DNA of 64,000 nucleotides. Source: Paenibacillus sp. OK003 (GTDB taxonomy: Bacteria; Bacillota; Bacilli; Paenibacillales; Paenibacillaceae). A model generated the notes under the pieces. That model was not told where the DNA came from, searched no databases, and was given only the letters and a program-made list of their open reading frames with translations. Where the stretch lies: contig NZ_FOBD01000012.1 of NCBI RefSeq assembly GCF_900109515.1, forward strand, positions 156,529-220,528. The letters are read 5' to 3'. A program made the position numbers and the translations under genes. This document shows, piece by piece, positions 1-8,236 of the stretch (the first letter of the stretch is position 1; every line of letters begins with the position of its first letter).

Positions 1-3000
1 GACACTGCTGTCCGAGGTCAATCTGAACCGGAATTGAACTTCATTTCCTTTCAATGCAGCCAAATCGTAGAATACCGGAGTCCATTGTTTTCCATTTGAA
101 GAATGAGAGAATTTGCCGAGCTCCGACCATGTGTTGCCACCGTCTTTCGTGGCTTCAACATAACCGTAATCGTATCCACTTTCGATTTCATACCAATGAT
201 TGAACGTCAGCGTAGCATGATCCACCTGAGTTAGATCCACGACTGGCGATACCAAAGAATAGTTAGAACCGTTCTCATAGGTACTGTCCAGATCGGTTGC
301 CCAAACATTCGGTGGAGAAACCGCACTGGCAGGTCCAACAACAGGTACTCCGCGTTCCCACTCGTCCTTGGTACCCGAATGAGTCCACCCGTTGTCACTG
401 TTGCCATCAAAGTGATCGATGAAGATATCTTCAGGGACCTCCACCGTCACGGATACCTCATTCGACTTGTTACTCTCATTGCCACTATAATCAAGAGCGG
501 CTACCGTATAAAAATAAGTCGAATCTGTTACTGTAGCCGTATCCGTAAATGTCGTTGCAGTTGTATTTCCGAGCAATTCATAACCTGAGCCGGAATTCGT
601 TGAACGATACACGTTGTAGGATTTCAGATCCTCATCGTCCGATCCCGTCCAGGACAAGTTTACGTTCCCCAGTATGTCTGCAGAAGCGGACAATCCGCTT
701 GGCGCTCCCGGAGCAATATCATCTGGAGCTTGTACTGAGAAGTCATCGATATACCAACCAGCCTTTTGAATGGAATTATCACTGGTCAGATTAAATTTGA
801 TAAATACCTGTTGACCGGCGTACTCACGCAAGTCAATATATTGCGTTTTCCAACCTCCACCGGCACCTGTAAAGCTCAACGCCTCTTCAAATGCGAAGTC
901 ACTATCCTCTGTGGCAATGTACACTTTGCCAAAATCGATGTTGCTCTCCAAATCATACCAGTGCTTGAAGGATAACAAGGCTCCCTCGGGGCTCTGGGTA
1001 AGATCAATCGGCGGTGCGAGCAAATAGGCATTGCTGTTGGCCGCATAAGTACCCGTCAGATTGGTTGCAATCAGCTTGTCACCGGAGAAGGCACTTCCCG
1101 GTCCACTTGTTGGTGCTCCCCATGCCCAGGTGTTGCCAACTCCACCCGAGGTAAAGCCCAGATTATCTTCCTCAAAATCCTGCAGGTACCCAGGCTGGAC
1201 TCCATTGGATACAGCAACCTTGTAAACTTCACTCTCGAATCCGTTATTGCCATAATCATTAACCCGGATATAGTACTCCAAACCTTGTGACTCGATCAAA
1301 AATGCCGGAATTGTCGCTGTGTAGGTTCCATCCTTGGCATCCCCAGCTACTCGATTCATTGGCAGATATACGTATTGACTTGTGCCCGTTGTTTTGGCAA
1401 AAGCCTCCACCGTGGTTACACCGACATTATCCGTAACACGCGCAGTCAGTGGAATATCAAGCCCTGTAAAAGCAGAATTTACAGGCGTATGTTCGAGGAC
1501 CGGCGCTTCCAGATCGTCACCTGCTGTGACAACCCTGCCCGATACCGTGCCTATACCTTCAAGAACGGAGCCGACAGCATCCAGTGCATTGATAATGCCG
1601 TGACCGTAGCCGTTATTTGGCGAGGTTGGATACCGGCTGTCTGTTCTCGGTGTTGCTGTATCCATAATGATCTGCTCCAACTGATCAACCGTAAGGGAAT
1701 GATTGGCTTGAAGCAGGAGTGCGGCCAGTGCAGTTGTATGCGGGCCTGCCATGGAAGTGCCGTTCCAGCCACCCTCATATACTCCGCCCGGAACAGAGGA
1801 ACGAATGTTTACACCTGGAGCCGAAACTTCAGGTTTAATTTCTTCATAAGGGGAAGGACCAAGAAGGGAGAAAGAAGCGAGATTCCCGTTGATATCCGTT
1901 GCTCCCGTTGCAAAGCTCTCCGGATAGTTGGCAGGGTTCGCAACCGAACCTGGACCTCCCGGATTCGTCAGTGTCACATTCCCGGCTGAAAATTCCGGAA
2001 AGATCTGTGCATCACGCCAGGCCTGAACCATTGGACGGAACCACTCGTCCAATCCTGGACCACCACCCCAGGAGTTGTTAACCACATCCGGGGCAAGCTC
2101 AGGGTGCAAGTTTCCTTCGGCATCCACTGGCGCAATCAGCCATTGCCCGCCATCCAATATAATGGCATCGGTGGTACTTGGATTGAAAATCCGGACAGCA
2201 ATCCATTTTGCTCCGGGAGCAACCCCGATCTTGTTGGTGCCGTTCGCTTCGGAGCCTACCATCGTACCCATGGTATGTGTACCATGACCGTCTCCATCCG
2301 CAGGAAGCGAAGCATTGCTATGGGGATCGTACCAGCTTAGTTCGGGATCAACGATATTTCCCGAAGCATCAAGCCCTCTCCATTTGCTCCGAAGCGCTGG
2401 ATGCGTGTAATCGACCCCGCTGTCCAGGTTGGCAACAACGATTCCTGTACCGTCGATTCCTTTATCCCAGACTGCTGGCGCGTTGATAGAATCGATATTC
2501 CATTCTACGTTCTCTGTCTGCAGGCTCTTATCGTTAGCCGCTGCACTTTCTTTCCCTGGCGACTCTTTGACCGGGGTCGTTGCAGTGTCTGCCGCAGGGG
2601 CTGCGGTTGCTTTTTCATTGCTGACCTCGGTCTTTTGCAGGAAACGCTCCTCATTTGGCAATATTTTATCTACCTCAGGCAGAAGTGCAATCTGTTCCAT
2701 GACTTCTTTGGTGCTCGTTACTGCGAGTGCATTAACGATGAAATAGCTTTTATATTCTTTGACCTTGCCAAGGTCAAGTTCCTTTTCAAGAAAACTTTCA
2801 AGTGTATACTGAGATCGCGAGGCCGTTTCCCGCAGAGAGCTGACAACGGTGCTTCGTACCGACAGTTTCGTTGCCGAAGCCGTTTGCTTTTCAATGGTTG
2901 CCTTTTGCAAGGCTTGTTTGGAGACAGAGGCTGTATCTACCTGTTCTTTCATTTTCACCAGATAAGTAACATAATCATTGCTCTCAAATTCCTTGCTCAG

Positions 3001-3162
3001 CTTGGCGTTGACTTTGGAGGTGGTGATGTTGCCCGAGCTGGATTTCATGTCGATCTTCTGCGATGCGGCGTTTTCAGCTGAAACCGGTTGTATGATAGAT
3101 AATGCAAGGAGAAGCGACAGGCCCATGGAGAGCGGCTTGCGTATACGATTCATCTTTATCAA
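1..3162 (-). CDS. bpr: Bacillopeptidase F-like secreted S8 serine protease (C-terminus cut by window)
   Basis: This is a secreted subtilisin-family endopeptidase; 1054 codons are visible and the gene runs off the left edge. In order: signal peptide (about 1-30), pro-region (about 50-190), and S8 domain (about 230-520) with the triad Asp247 (LDSGVDYTHP), His293 (GHGTHTMG) and Ser470 (GTSMAGPH), plus the oxyanion motif NNSWGGG. After it come two jelly-roll modules with WYIDDF-type ends, separated by a fibronectin III domain. This order, and the conserved stretches EWNID.I.AP and SAPGVNIRSSVPG, match Bacillus bacillopeptidase F (about 1430 residues), so some C-terminal part is missing. I place the start at a TTG (3160-3162), 9 nt after AAAGGAG; the ATG at 3151-3153 lies 18 nt away and is less likely. 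A long leader with a second strong Shine-Dalgarno precedes the gene. Confidence 0.93.
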   Translation of the reverse strand, partial: MIKMNRIRKPLSMGLSLLLALSIIQPVSAENAASQKIDMKSSSGNITTSKVNAKLSKEFESNDYVTYLVKMKEQVDTASVSKQALQKATIEKQTASATKLSVRSTVVSSLRETASRSQYTLESFLEKELDLGKVKEYKSYFIVNALAVTSTKEVMEQIALLPEVDKILPNEERFLQKTEVSNEKATAAPAADTATTPVKESPGKESAAANDKSLQTENVEWNIDSINAPAVWDKGIDGTGIVVANLDSGVDYTHPALRSKWRGLDASGNIVDPELSWYDPHSNASLPADGDGHGTHTMGTMVGSEANGTNKIGVAPGAKWIAVRIFNPSTTDAIILDGGQWLIAPVDAEGNLHPELAPDVVNNSWGGGPGLDEWFRPMVQAWRDAQIFPEFSAGNVTLTNPGGPGSVANPANYPESFATGATDINGNLASFSLLGPSPYEEIKPEVSAPGVNIRSSVPGGVYEGGWNGTSMAGPHTTALAALLLQANHSLTVDQLEQIIMDTATPRTDSRYPTSPNNGYGHGIINALDAVGSVLEGIGTVSGRVVTAGDDLEAPVLEHTPVNSAFTGLDIPLTARVTDNVGVTTVEAFAKTTGTSQYVYLPMNRVAGDAKDGTYTATIPAFLIESQGLEYYIRVNDYGNNGFESEVYKVAVSNGVQPGYLQDFEEDNLGFTSGGVGNTWAWGAPTSGPGSAFSGDKLIATNLTGTYAANSNAYLLAPPIDLTQSPEGALLSFKHWYDLESNIDFGKVYIATEDSDFAFEEALSFTGAGGGWKTQYIDLREYAGQQVFIKFNLTSDNSIQKAGWYIDDFSVQAPDDIAPGAPSGLSASADILGNVNLSWTGSDDEDLKSYNVYRSTNSGSGYELLGNTTATTFTDTATVTDSTYFYTVAALDYSGNESNKSNEVSVTVEVPEDIFIDHFDGNSDNGWTHSGTKDEWERGVPVVGPASAVSPPNVWATDLDSTYENGSNYSLVSPVVDLTQVDHATLTFNHWYEIESGYDYGYVEATKDGGNTWSELGKFSHSSNGKQWTPVFYDLAALKGNEVQFRFRLTSDSSV

Positions 3163-3286
3163 ACTTTTCCACTCCTTTTACCCGGTTTTTGTAATACAGC
3201 GATTCACTGTATCCATTTCTTTAAACGAAACGATGATTGAAACGGCCTCCACTGGACAGACTTATTGCGTTTATTTACATCAAGCC

Positions 3287-3297
3287 TCACCTCCTTT
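3287..3297 (-). promoter_or_regulatory. Strong non-coding Shine-Dalgarno in the protease leader (STAB-SD-like)
   Basis: On the minus strand this reads AAAGGAGGTGA, a near-perfect Shine-Dalgarno about 125 nt upstream of the protease start. Seven nt after it comes TTGATGTAA, a start directly followed by stop, so it has no usable reading frame of any length. A TATAAT hexamer lies about 37 nt further upstream (3334-3339, minus) with no good -35. Non-coding Shine-Dalgarnos that bind ribosomes and protect mRNA 5' ends are known from Bacillus thuringiensis cry3A. The same role here is inference. Confidence 0.4.
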
Positions 3298-3759
3298 ACA
3301 GGATAGGTTATGAAATTACATCGCATGTGAAAGATTATAGATAGCCAATTTCAGCGTATATGGAAGAGTTGGATTTCAGATCAATCCATCTTGTGAGCGG
3401 AAGTTTATTCGCATGCATTAAGGAGGGTAATCACCGGCGTTAGCAAGAACGCATACTTTACATGGGAGTATTATGGATCTGGGTAGATCAGGAGATTTCT
3501 TTACCTATGTACAAACCAACTTTTAAAATTACATATAATATAAAATTTAGAATCTAATTGTATATTTATGGTATATTATAGAGTCATAAAAAGAGATATA
3601 CAAGCACTTTTATAGAAAAATATAGAAAATAAGCCTTTATAATGCTTTCTTAAGTCTAATGACTCTCGGTTAATCATCTGTTTTTCGCAAATGCGAACAC
3701 CCTGGATTTTTGATTGATTCAAACAGTTCTTTATAACTACGTCTGATTATTCTGACATC

Positions 3760-3797
3760 AAAAAGAACGACGCGAGAAACTTCACGCCGTTCTTTTT
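3760..3797 (-). terminator. Rho-independent terminator of the HTH-DUF1232 gene
   Basis: Inverted repeat with arms AAAAAGAACG and CGTTCTTTTT around a 20-nt centre that is itself partly paired (CGCG/CGTG). On the minus strand it ends in TTCTTTTTGA about 23 nt after the stop at 3820. Confidence 0.75.
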
Positions 3798-3819
3798 GGG
3801 TTCTTCCAAACCAATCGTG

Positions 3820-4473
3820 TCATGTGCGTTGTTTCAGACGATCCAGCACCAGATACACAACGATGGCATCATCCAGATAACCAATCGGAAAGAGATAGTC
3901 CGGGATCAGATCCGCAGACGAAATAAAATATAACAATGCACTGCCGATCAGCGACCGATCGTTATCGGGTGTAATCTCATCACAGTATTGAATATGCATT
4001 TCCTTCAAATGTTCAATAAACGGTCCTGCACCGTTTATCTGATTAATTTTTAGATCAAACTCCTTACATATTATTCGATGCCCTTCATCCGTACGCGCAT
4101 ATTGTTCGTACTTGACCATTTCCTGTTCTATCCGCTCTGTTGTCACATCGAGGTCAAATAATTTCGTATGTTGCAGGACCGTCTTGATCGATTCAAGCGA
4201 ATCCAGAATACCCCGCTCGGCCCCTCTTTTGGCGTTATCGATTTTGTAGCCGGCAGCTTCAATGAGATGATCCAGGGAAACGTCCAACTGCTCGGAAAAA
4301 ATCTGCAAATGGGTGAGCTTCGGTTGCTGCTTCCCGTTCAGAATCCGAGAAATGGTGGCCGTGTCCATTCCGCAAAGCGTGCTGAATTTGCGCATCGAGA
4401 GAGAGCGTCTGGCAAGCAGAGGCTTGATCAAATCTCCGATATGGCAATCCTTTGCTTGATCGTTTGCTCTCAC
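3820..4473 (-). CDS. XRE-type HTH protein fused to a DUF1232 (YkvA-like) domain
   Basis: A 217-residue two-domain protein. The first 65 residues form a Cro/C1-type helix-turn-helix (LSMRKFSTLCGMD..TISRILNGKQ). The C-terminal 45 residues match DUF1232: LIGSALLYFISSADLIPDYL, then IGYLDDAIV, a short segment with the typical S-DLIPD motif. The middle is charged and helical. The function is unknown; a DNA-binding role is likely from the HTH and a membrane-linked role is possible from DUF1232. The start is decided by the ribosome site: the upstream ATG at 4477-4479 touches GGAGG, while GTG at 4471-4473 sits 7 nt after it, so GTG is chosen. It is a single-gene unit with its own terminator. Confidence 0.8.
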   Translation of the reverse strand: MRANDQAKDCHIGDLIKPLLARRSLSMRKFSTLCGMDTATISRILNGKQQPKLTHLQIFSEQLDVSLDHLIEAAGYKIDNAKRGAERGILDSLESIKTVLQHTKLFDLDVTTERIEQEMVKYEQYARTDEGHRIICKEFDLKINQINGAGPFIEHLKEMHIQYCDEITPDNDRSLIGSALLYFISSADLIPDYLFPIGYLDDAIVVYLVLDRLKQRT

Positions 4474-4644
4474 CAGCATCCCTCCAGAGATATGATCGAT
4501 AGTCTAGTATATGGGACAATGTGGTGAAAGTTTACTTTATTCTTTCTTCATCAGCAGCGTTTTGTTGCATTTTTCTCAAGGACGGGCACATGAATCTCAA
4601 CACGACATACATTAAGAGCAGAATACAGATCATGAGGTGATTTT

Positions 4645-5268
4645 ATGGCGTGGATGCTCATTCTTGCTTTGGCCGTCTCTTCGAGTCTTGACAATCTGGG
4701 TGTCGGATTATCGTACGGGATCAGAAAAATCAGAATCAGCCTATTTTCGAATTTTTTGATTGCCGTTGTTTGTTTATTATTCAGCTATTCAGGCATTTTG
4801 TTCGGGAAATGGATTTCAGTCGTGCTTCCTGGCGTTTTCCCTATCCTACTGGGGACATTTATCCTGCTCGTTATCGGTTTTCGTATCATCTTGTTATCTG
4901 TTCCCCGCAAGAAGAAAGATCACGATGAGAACGATTCCCAAACCCTCGGGATCGGGTCTATTTTGCAAAATCCGGAACGGATAGATTTGGACAAATCGAA
5001 TCATATTGGAGTTCTGGAAGCATTGATTCTCGGTGTTGCCCTTTCGACAAACGCACTGACGAATGGCTTAAGCGCAGGGCTCATGGGCTTATCCCCCTTG
5101 TATATTTCCCTTACCGCAGCGATCGGCAGTTTTGTTACCGTATGGTTTGGTGTGTGGATGGGGTCCAAAGCGGCTAACGTTCGTATTGGTTCATTCACAT
5201 TGGGACAATTCGGAACGCTTGTCAGCGGGGTTCTCTTATTGCTGATTGCAGCCAACAATTTGTTCTGA
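4645..5268 (+). CDS. ytaF: Sporulation membrane protein YtaF
   Basis: Integral membrane protein of 207 residues with about six hydrophobic segments (roughly 1-20, 33-55, 60-85, 120-145, 150-170 and 185-205) and a charged cytoplasmic loop at 88-117. It matches YtaF, a member of the MntP-like superfamily found in spore formers. The conserved pieces are SSLDNLGVGLSYGIRKI near the N-terminus and ALSTNALTNGLSAGL in the second half, an internal duplication with an Asp/Asn at the same place in each half, as in MntP-type exporters. The B. subtilis gene is linked to sporulation, but no precise transport function is established. GAGGTGA lies 4 nt before ATG. It is a single-gene unit with a strong terminator. 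Confidence 0.88.
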   Translation: MAWMLILALAVSSSLDNLGVGLSYGIRKIRISLFSNFLIAVVCLLFSYSGILFGKWISVVLPGVFPILLGTFILLVIGFRIILLSVPRKKKDHDENDSQTLGIGSILQNPERIDLDKSNHIGVLEALILGVALSTNALTNGLSAGLMGLSPLYISLTAAIGSFVTVWFGVWMGSKAANVRIGSFTLGQFGTLVSGVLLLLIAANNLF

Positions 5269-5286
5269 TCATTTATGGTAAACTCC

Positions 5287-5320
5287 AAAAAGGAGACATC
5301 TGATCAGATGTCTCCTTTTT
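5287..5320 (+). terminator. Bidirectional terminator after ytaF
   Basis: A perfect 34-nt palindrome: AAAAAGGAGACATCTGA on the left arm is matched base for base on the right. The A and T runs at the ends let it serve ytaF (plus) and the convergent hydrolase at 5390 (minus). Confidence 0.85.
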
Positions 5321-5389
5321 GAGCATGTTAAACCTTTTGTTAATGGATTATTGTCTTATCAGAATCCTGGGTTATATACCCGGCTTATC

Positions 5390-5983
5390 TTACTTCAGTG
5401 CCGTAACCACTTCTTCACTGGAGCGAATTCGACCCAATCTGGGGAAAATGGTTTTACAAACGTAGTCATGTTCTTCTTTGGTAGCAGCTGTCATTGCATC
5501 TTCTACAAAAATCTGTTGATATCCATGCTGATAAGCTTCTCTGGCTGTAGTATCCACGCCGATCGACGTGGATACGCCACATAATACAATGGTATCAATT
5601 CCCCGACGCCGCAACTGGAGGTCCAGATCCGTACCGAAGAAAGCACCCCATTGACGCTTGGCAACCGTATGATAAGGTGTATGGGCAGTCATTTCAGGCA
5701 CGAATTGATCCCAGTCTGCGCTAAACTGAATCGTAGCCCGTTCCATATCCGTCTTTGGTTTTAACATGTCTTTTCCATCAACGGACGAGACTTTTACAAG
5801 CACGACAAAGGCTCCCTTTTCCGTGAAAGCCTGTGCTAACTTGGCCGCATTCTGCACCACCTGCTCGCCTGTATGCGGAGCCTGTAACGGGCTATTCACA
5901 ATCCCCTTTTGCAAATCAATCACAACCAACGCTGTTTTTTCAGCTGAAAATTGTTCAGCTTCTGCTTTTTTCAAGTTTTCCAT
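5390..5983 (-). CDS. Isochorismatase-family cysteine hydrolase
   Basis: A 197-residue cytoplasmic hydrolase of the isochorismatase/nicotinamidase superfamily. The catalytic triad is visible: Asp23 (VVIDLQKGI), Lys109 (VAKRQWGAF) and the nucleophile Cys135 (IVLCGVSTSIGVDTTAREA). The last stretch, with its cis-peptide motif before the Cys, is typical of the family. The substrate cannot be read from the sequence. The start is ATG at 5981-5983, with GGGAG 8 nt upstream; a longer frame to 6043 lacks a ribosome site. It overlaps the end of the MFS gene by 29 nt in a different frame, so the two are probably translationally coupled and co-transcribed. Confidence 0.88.
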   Translation of the reverse strand: MENLKKAEAEQFSAEKTALVVIDLQKGIVNSPLQAPHTGEQVVQNAAKLAQAFTEKGAFVVLVKVSSVDGKDMLKPKTDMERATIQFSADWDQFVPEMTAHTPYHTVAKRQWGAFFGTDLDLQLRRRGIDTIVLCGVSTSIGVDTTAREAYQHGYQQIFVEDAMTAATKEEHDYVCKTIFPRLGRIRSSEEVVTALK

Positions 5984-7184
5984 GATCTTCTCTCCCATTC
6001 GTTTCAAGTTTTTTGTATACCTTAAAATACACCCAGCCAGCATTGATCAATATCAATGCACTGGTAATCAAGAACACATATCGTATTCCCAGCCAGGCAG
6101 CCACTTGTCCGCCTAAAACAGCACCGCCGAATACACCCAGATATCCTGCTGACATGTTAAAACCAAACATTCTACCTGTCAGTGAAGCTGGTGTGATTTT
6201 TTTGATCAGAGTATTCACCGAAGGAATTAACCCAGCTGCCGCCAATCCCAATAAGAAACGCAAGCCCATTAACTGCCACGGACTGGTTACAAACGCCTGT
6301 GCTATGAAGAGAATTCCGGCAGCTAAAAGAGCAACCAATATGACCTTCTGTGCGCCTATTTGGTCCGAAAGCTTACCCAGTCTTGGAGCAGCAATGAGAT
6401 TGGCGAGTCCTGATGCCGAGAACACGATTCCAGCCAATAGAGCAACATGCGAAGTGATACCGGAAAGCTGCGTAATATATACGGTAATGATAGGCTCCAC
6501 CGAATATAAGGCCACAGTGAGTACAAAAAAAGTAACAAACAAGTTAATCGTCAAACTTTTCTCGGGCACTTTTCGCCATACTTCCCTAAGACCAAGCACC
6601 ACCTTGTCCTCTCGCGTGAACGATTCCTTCACAAATAAAGCAGTCGTAATAAAGGCAATCATCATCAGCCCACCCGTTATAAAAAACGAATTTTGGATCC
6701 CCCAATTTACCTCTATGAATCCACCAATTGTCGGACCGATCAAGGAACCTGCGATGTTGGCGGTTGAAAGTGTTCCCAAAGCATAGCCCGCATGTTTGGA
6801 TTCGGTTTGGGTCGCTATCAGCGTTGTACAGGCGGTGCTATATCCTGTGATGACACCCTGTAGCAGCCGAAGTCCAATGAGCATGTACACATTTGTTGAG
6901 AACCCCATACAACCTACCACTACAGCCATCCCCAAACTGGCTCGAAGCAGCATCGGTTTTCGTCCCCATCGGTCGGCAGCCGCTCCCCATAGGGGGGAGA
7001 AAATGGCGGAAAGCACAAAGGTGATGCCAAAGGCAATGCCAGAGAATTGGGCAATCGCTGCTGAATCATTCACACCAAGCTGCTTGATGTACAGCGGCAA
7101 AATCGGTGCGATCTGACTCATGCCAACTCCGGTCACAAACATTCCGAACCAGCATACAATCAAATTTCTTTTCCACAGCGGCAT
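5955..7184 (-). CDS. MFS drug/metabolite efflux transporter
   Basis: A 409-residue major facilitator with 12 predicted membrane segments. Signature loops are present: GAAADRWGRKPML between helices 2 and 3 (motif A), RLLQGVITG in helix 4 (motif B) and a second-half motif A copy, GKLSDQIGAQKVIL. Length and motifs fit the TetA/MdtG-like multidrug efflux group; the real substrate is unknown. AGGAGGAAGG lies 9 nt before the ATG. It sits between an AraC regulator (76 nt upstream, same strand) and the hydrolase it overlaps, which suggests a regulator-exporter-hydrolase unit dealing with one small molecule. Confidence 0.88.
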   Translation of the reverse strand: MPLWKRNLIVCWFGMFVTGVGMSQIAPILPLYIKQLGVNDSAAIAQFSGIAFGITFVLSAIFSPLWGAAADRWGRKPMLLRASLGMAVVVGCMGFSTNVYMLIGLRLLQGVITGYSTACTTLIATQTESKHAGYALGTLSTANIAGSLIGPTIGGFIEVNWGIQNSFFITGGLMMIAFITTALFVKESFTREDKVVLGLREVWRKVPEKSLTINLFVTFFVLTVALYSVEPIITVYITQLSGITSHVALLAGIVFSASGLANLIAAPRLGKLSDQIGAQKVILVALLAAGILFIAQAFVTSPWQLMGLRFLLGLAAAGLIPSVNTLIKKITPASLTGRMFGFNMSAGYLGVFGGAVLGGQVAAWLGIRYVFLITSALILINAGWVYFKVYKKLETNGREDHGKLEKSRS

Positions 7185-7260
7185 ATCAACAAGCCTTCCT
7201 CCTGCTTCAGAATCATATCCTCATCTTAGCGATCAGAATGGCTATGCACCATGCATTATG

Positions 7261-8091
7261 TTAAACTCCATGGACATTTTTGCTGTAAAATTCCGATGGA
7301 CTCATTCCTTCCAATTGTTTAAAAAGCCTACTGAAATAAAACTCATCCGTGTAACCGAGTACCTGCGCCACCTCTTTAACTTTGTTGTTTCCTTCCAAAA
7401 TGATTTCTTTTGCCTTATCCATTTTCAGTTTGTTAAAAAATTCTATGATGGAGTATCCGGTAATCTCTTTGAAAGCTCTTGATAAATACGGGGCTGATAA
7501 CTGTACCAGCTCAGATAGTTGGGTCAAGGTGACTTTACGATGCAAATGTTGATTCATATAGTTGATGATCTTTTCCACTTTCAAGGATGTCGCATAATTA
7601 CGATGTCGCTTTTTTATATTTTGGCCAATCGCGATAATTAATTGCTGTAGTAAAGACTTGGTGCTAAATTCATAACCCGGTAGTTTTGTATGCCAGGTGT
7701 CCACCATATGTTTAAATACTTCATCCACTTGATAATAATCCTGTAATTGCTGGACAGCGGGCAAGGGAAACATCTCTACGTCCTTGTTTACAGTCCATGT
7801 ATTGTCATTCTGCTCGATCCGGACATAACTGAAGTGAACCGAAAAAAAACTTATGGGATCGTTAAGATCAATCTCTATCAAGTGAGGCACATCCGGTTGA
7901 AGGTAGATCAGAACGCCTTCCTGAATGGTATGTCTTTTACTCTCGACGGTAAAATCCGCTTTGCCGCCTGTAATAAAAATGAGTTCATGATGCTGAAGCG
8001 TGCGCACCCCTTTATTGGAAAATGTTCGAAGTTCATTCGGTTTCCTTGAGTTGCAGTATAAAATATGGAAAAAAAGCTGTTCTATATTCAT
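7261..8091 (-). CDS. AraC-family transcriptional regulator with N-terminal cupin domain
   Basis: A 276-residue regulator. The N-terminal 130 residues form an AraC-type sugar/cupin domain (HHELIFITGGKADF..G..IYLQPDVPHLIE). The last 100 residues carry two helix-turn-helices, TLTQLSELVQLSAPYLSRAFKE and VKEVAQVLGYTDEFYFSRLFKQ, followed by MSPSEFY. The start is ATG at 8089-8091, directly after GTGGAGGGAACT; a longer frame to 8109 has no site. It precedes the MFS and hydrolase genes on the same strand and is their likely regulator. The inducer is unknown. Confidence 0.9.
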   Translation of the reverse strand: MNIEQLFFHILYCNSRKPNELRTFSNKGVRTLQHHELIFITGGKADFTVESKRHTIQEGVLIYLQPDVPHLIEIDLNDPISFFSVHFSYVRIEQNDNTWTVNKDVEMFPLPAVQQLQDYYQVDEVFKHMVDTWHTKLPGYEFSTKSLLQQLIIAIGQNIKKRHRNYATSLKVEKIINYMNQHLHRKVTLTQLSELVQLSAPYLSRAFKEITGYSIIEFFNKLKMDKAKEIILEGNNKVKEVAQVLGYTDEFYFSRLFKQLEGMSPSEFYSKNVHGV

Positions 8092-8161
8092 AGTTCCCTC
8101 CACGCACATATCGTTCTTGCAATCCTCTTTCTGACGAAGATAAACCTAAAAGAACAAAAAA

Positions 8162-8198
8162 ACAAGCTGACTCCAATACATTATGGAGTGCAGCCTGT
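8162..8198 (-). terminator. Terminator of the collagen-like gene
   Basis: Imperfect hairpin on the minus strand, AGGCTGCACTCCA pairing with TTGGAGTCAGCTT with one bulge, followed by seven T. It lies about 40 nt after the stop at 8237. Confidence 0.65.
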
Positions 8199-8236
8199 TT
8201 CGTGATTGTATTTATTCTTTGGATCGTCAAAGTAAA

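Larger units (their letters stand above)
3163..3819. other. Intergenic region between protease and HTH-DUF1232 genes
   Basis: 657 bases without a convincing gene. It holds the protease leader with its extra Shine-Dalgarno and TATAAT (about 3163-3345), a very AT-rich part (about 3520-3660) with no promoter I would commit to, and the terminator of the HTH-DUF1232 gene (3760-3797). A possible 16-codon frame at 3474 has only a weak ribosome site. Confidence 0.5.

Noticed and set aside
1375..1989. 204-residue plus-strand frame
   Set aside because: It lies opposite the conserved S8 domain and has a composition typical of an antisense shadow.
2401..3081. 226-residue plus-strand frame
   Set aside because: It is opposite the protease pro-region and catalytic domain and Cys/Phe-rich, as expected for a shadow frame.
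3474..3524. 16-codon plus-strand frame beginning MDLGRSGDFF
   Set aside because: The ribosome site is weak and too close, and there is no signal peptide or partner gene to support it.
6013..6786. 257-residue plus-strand frame
   Set aside because: It is antisense to the MFS gene; no domain or ribosome site is apparent.
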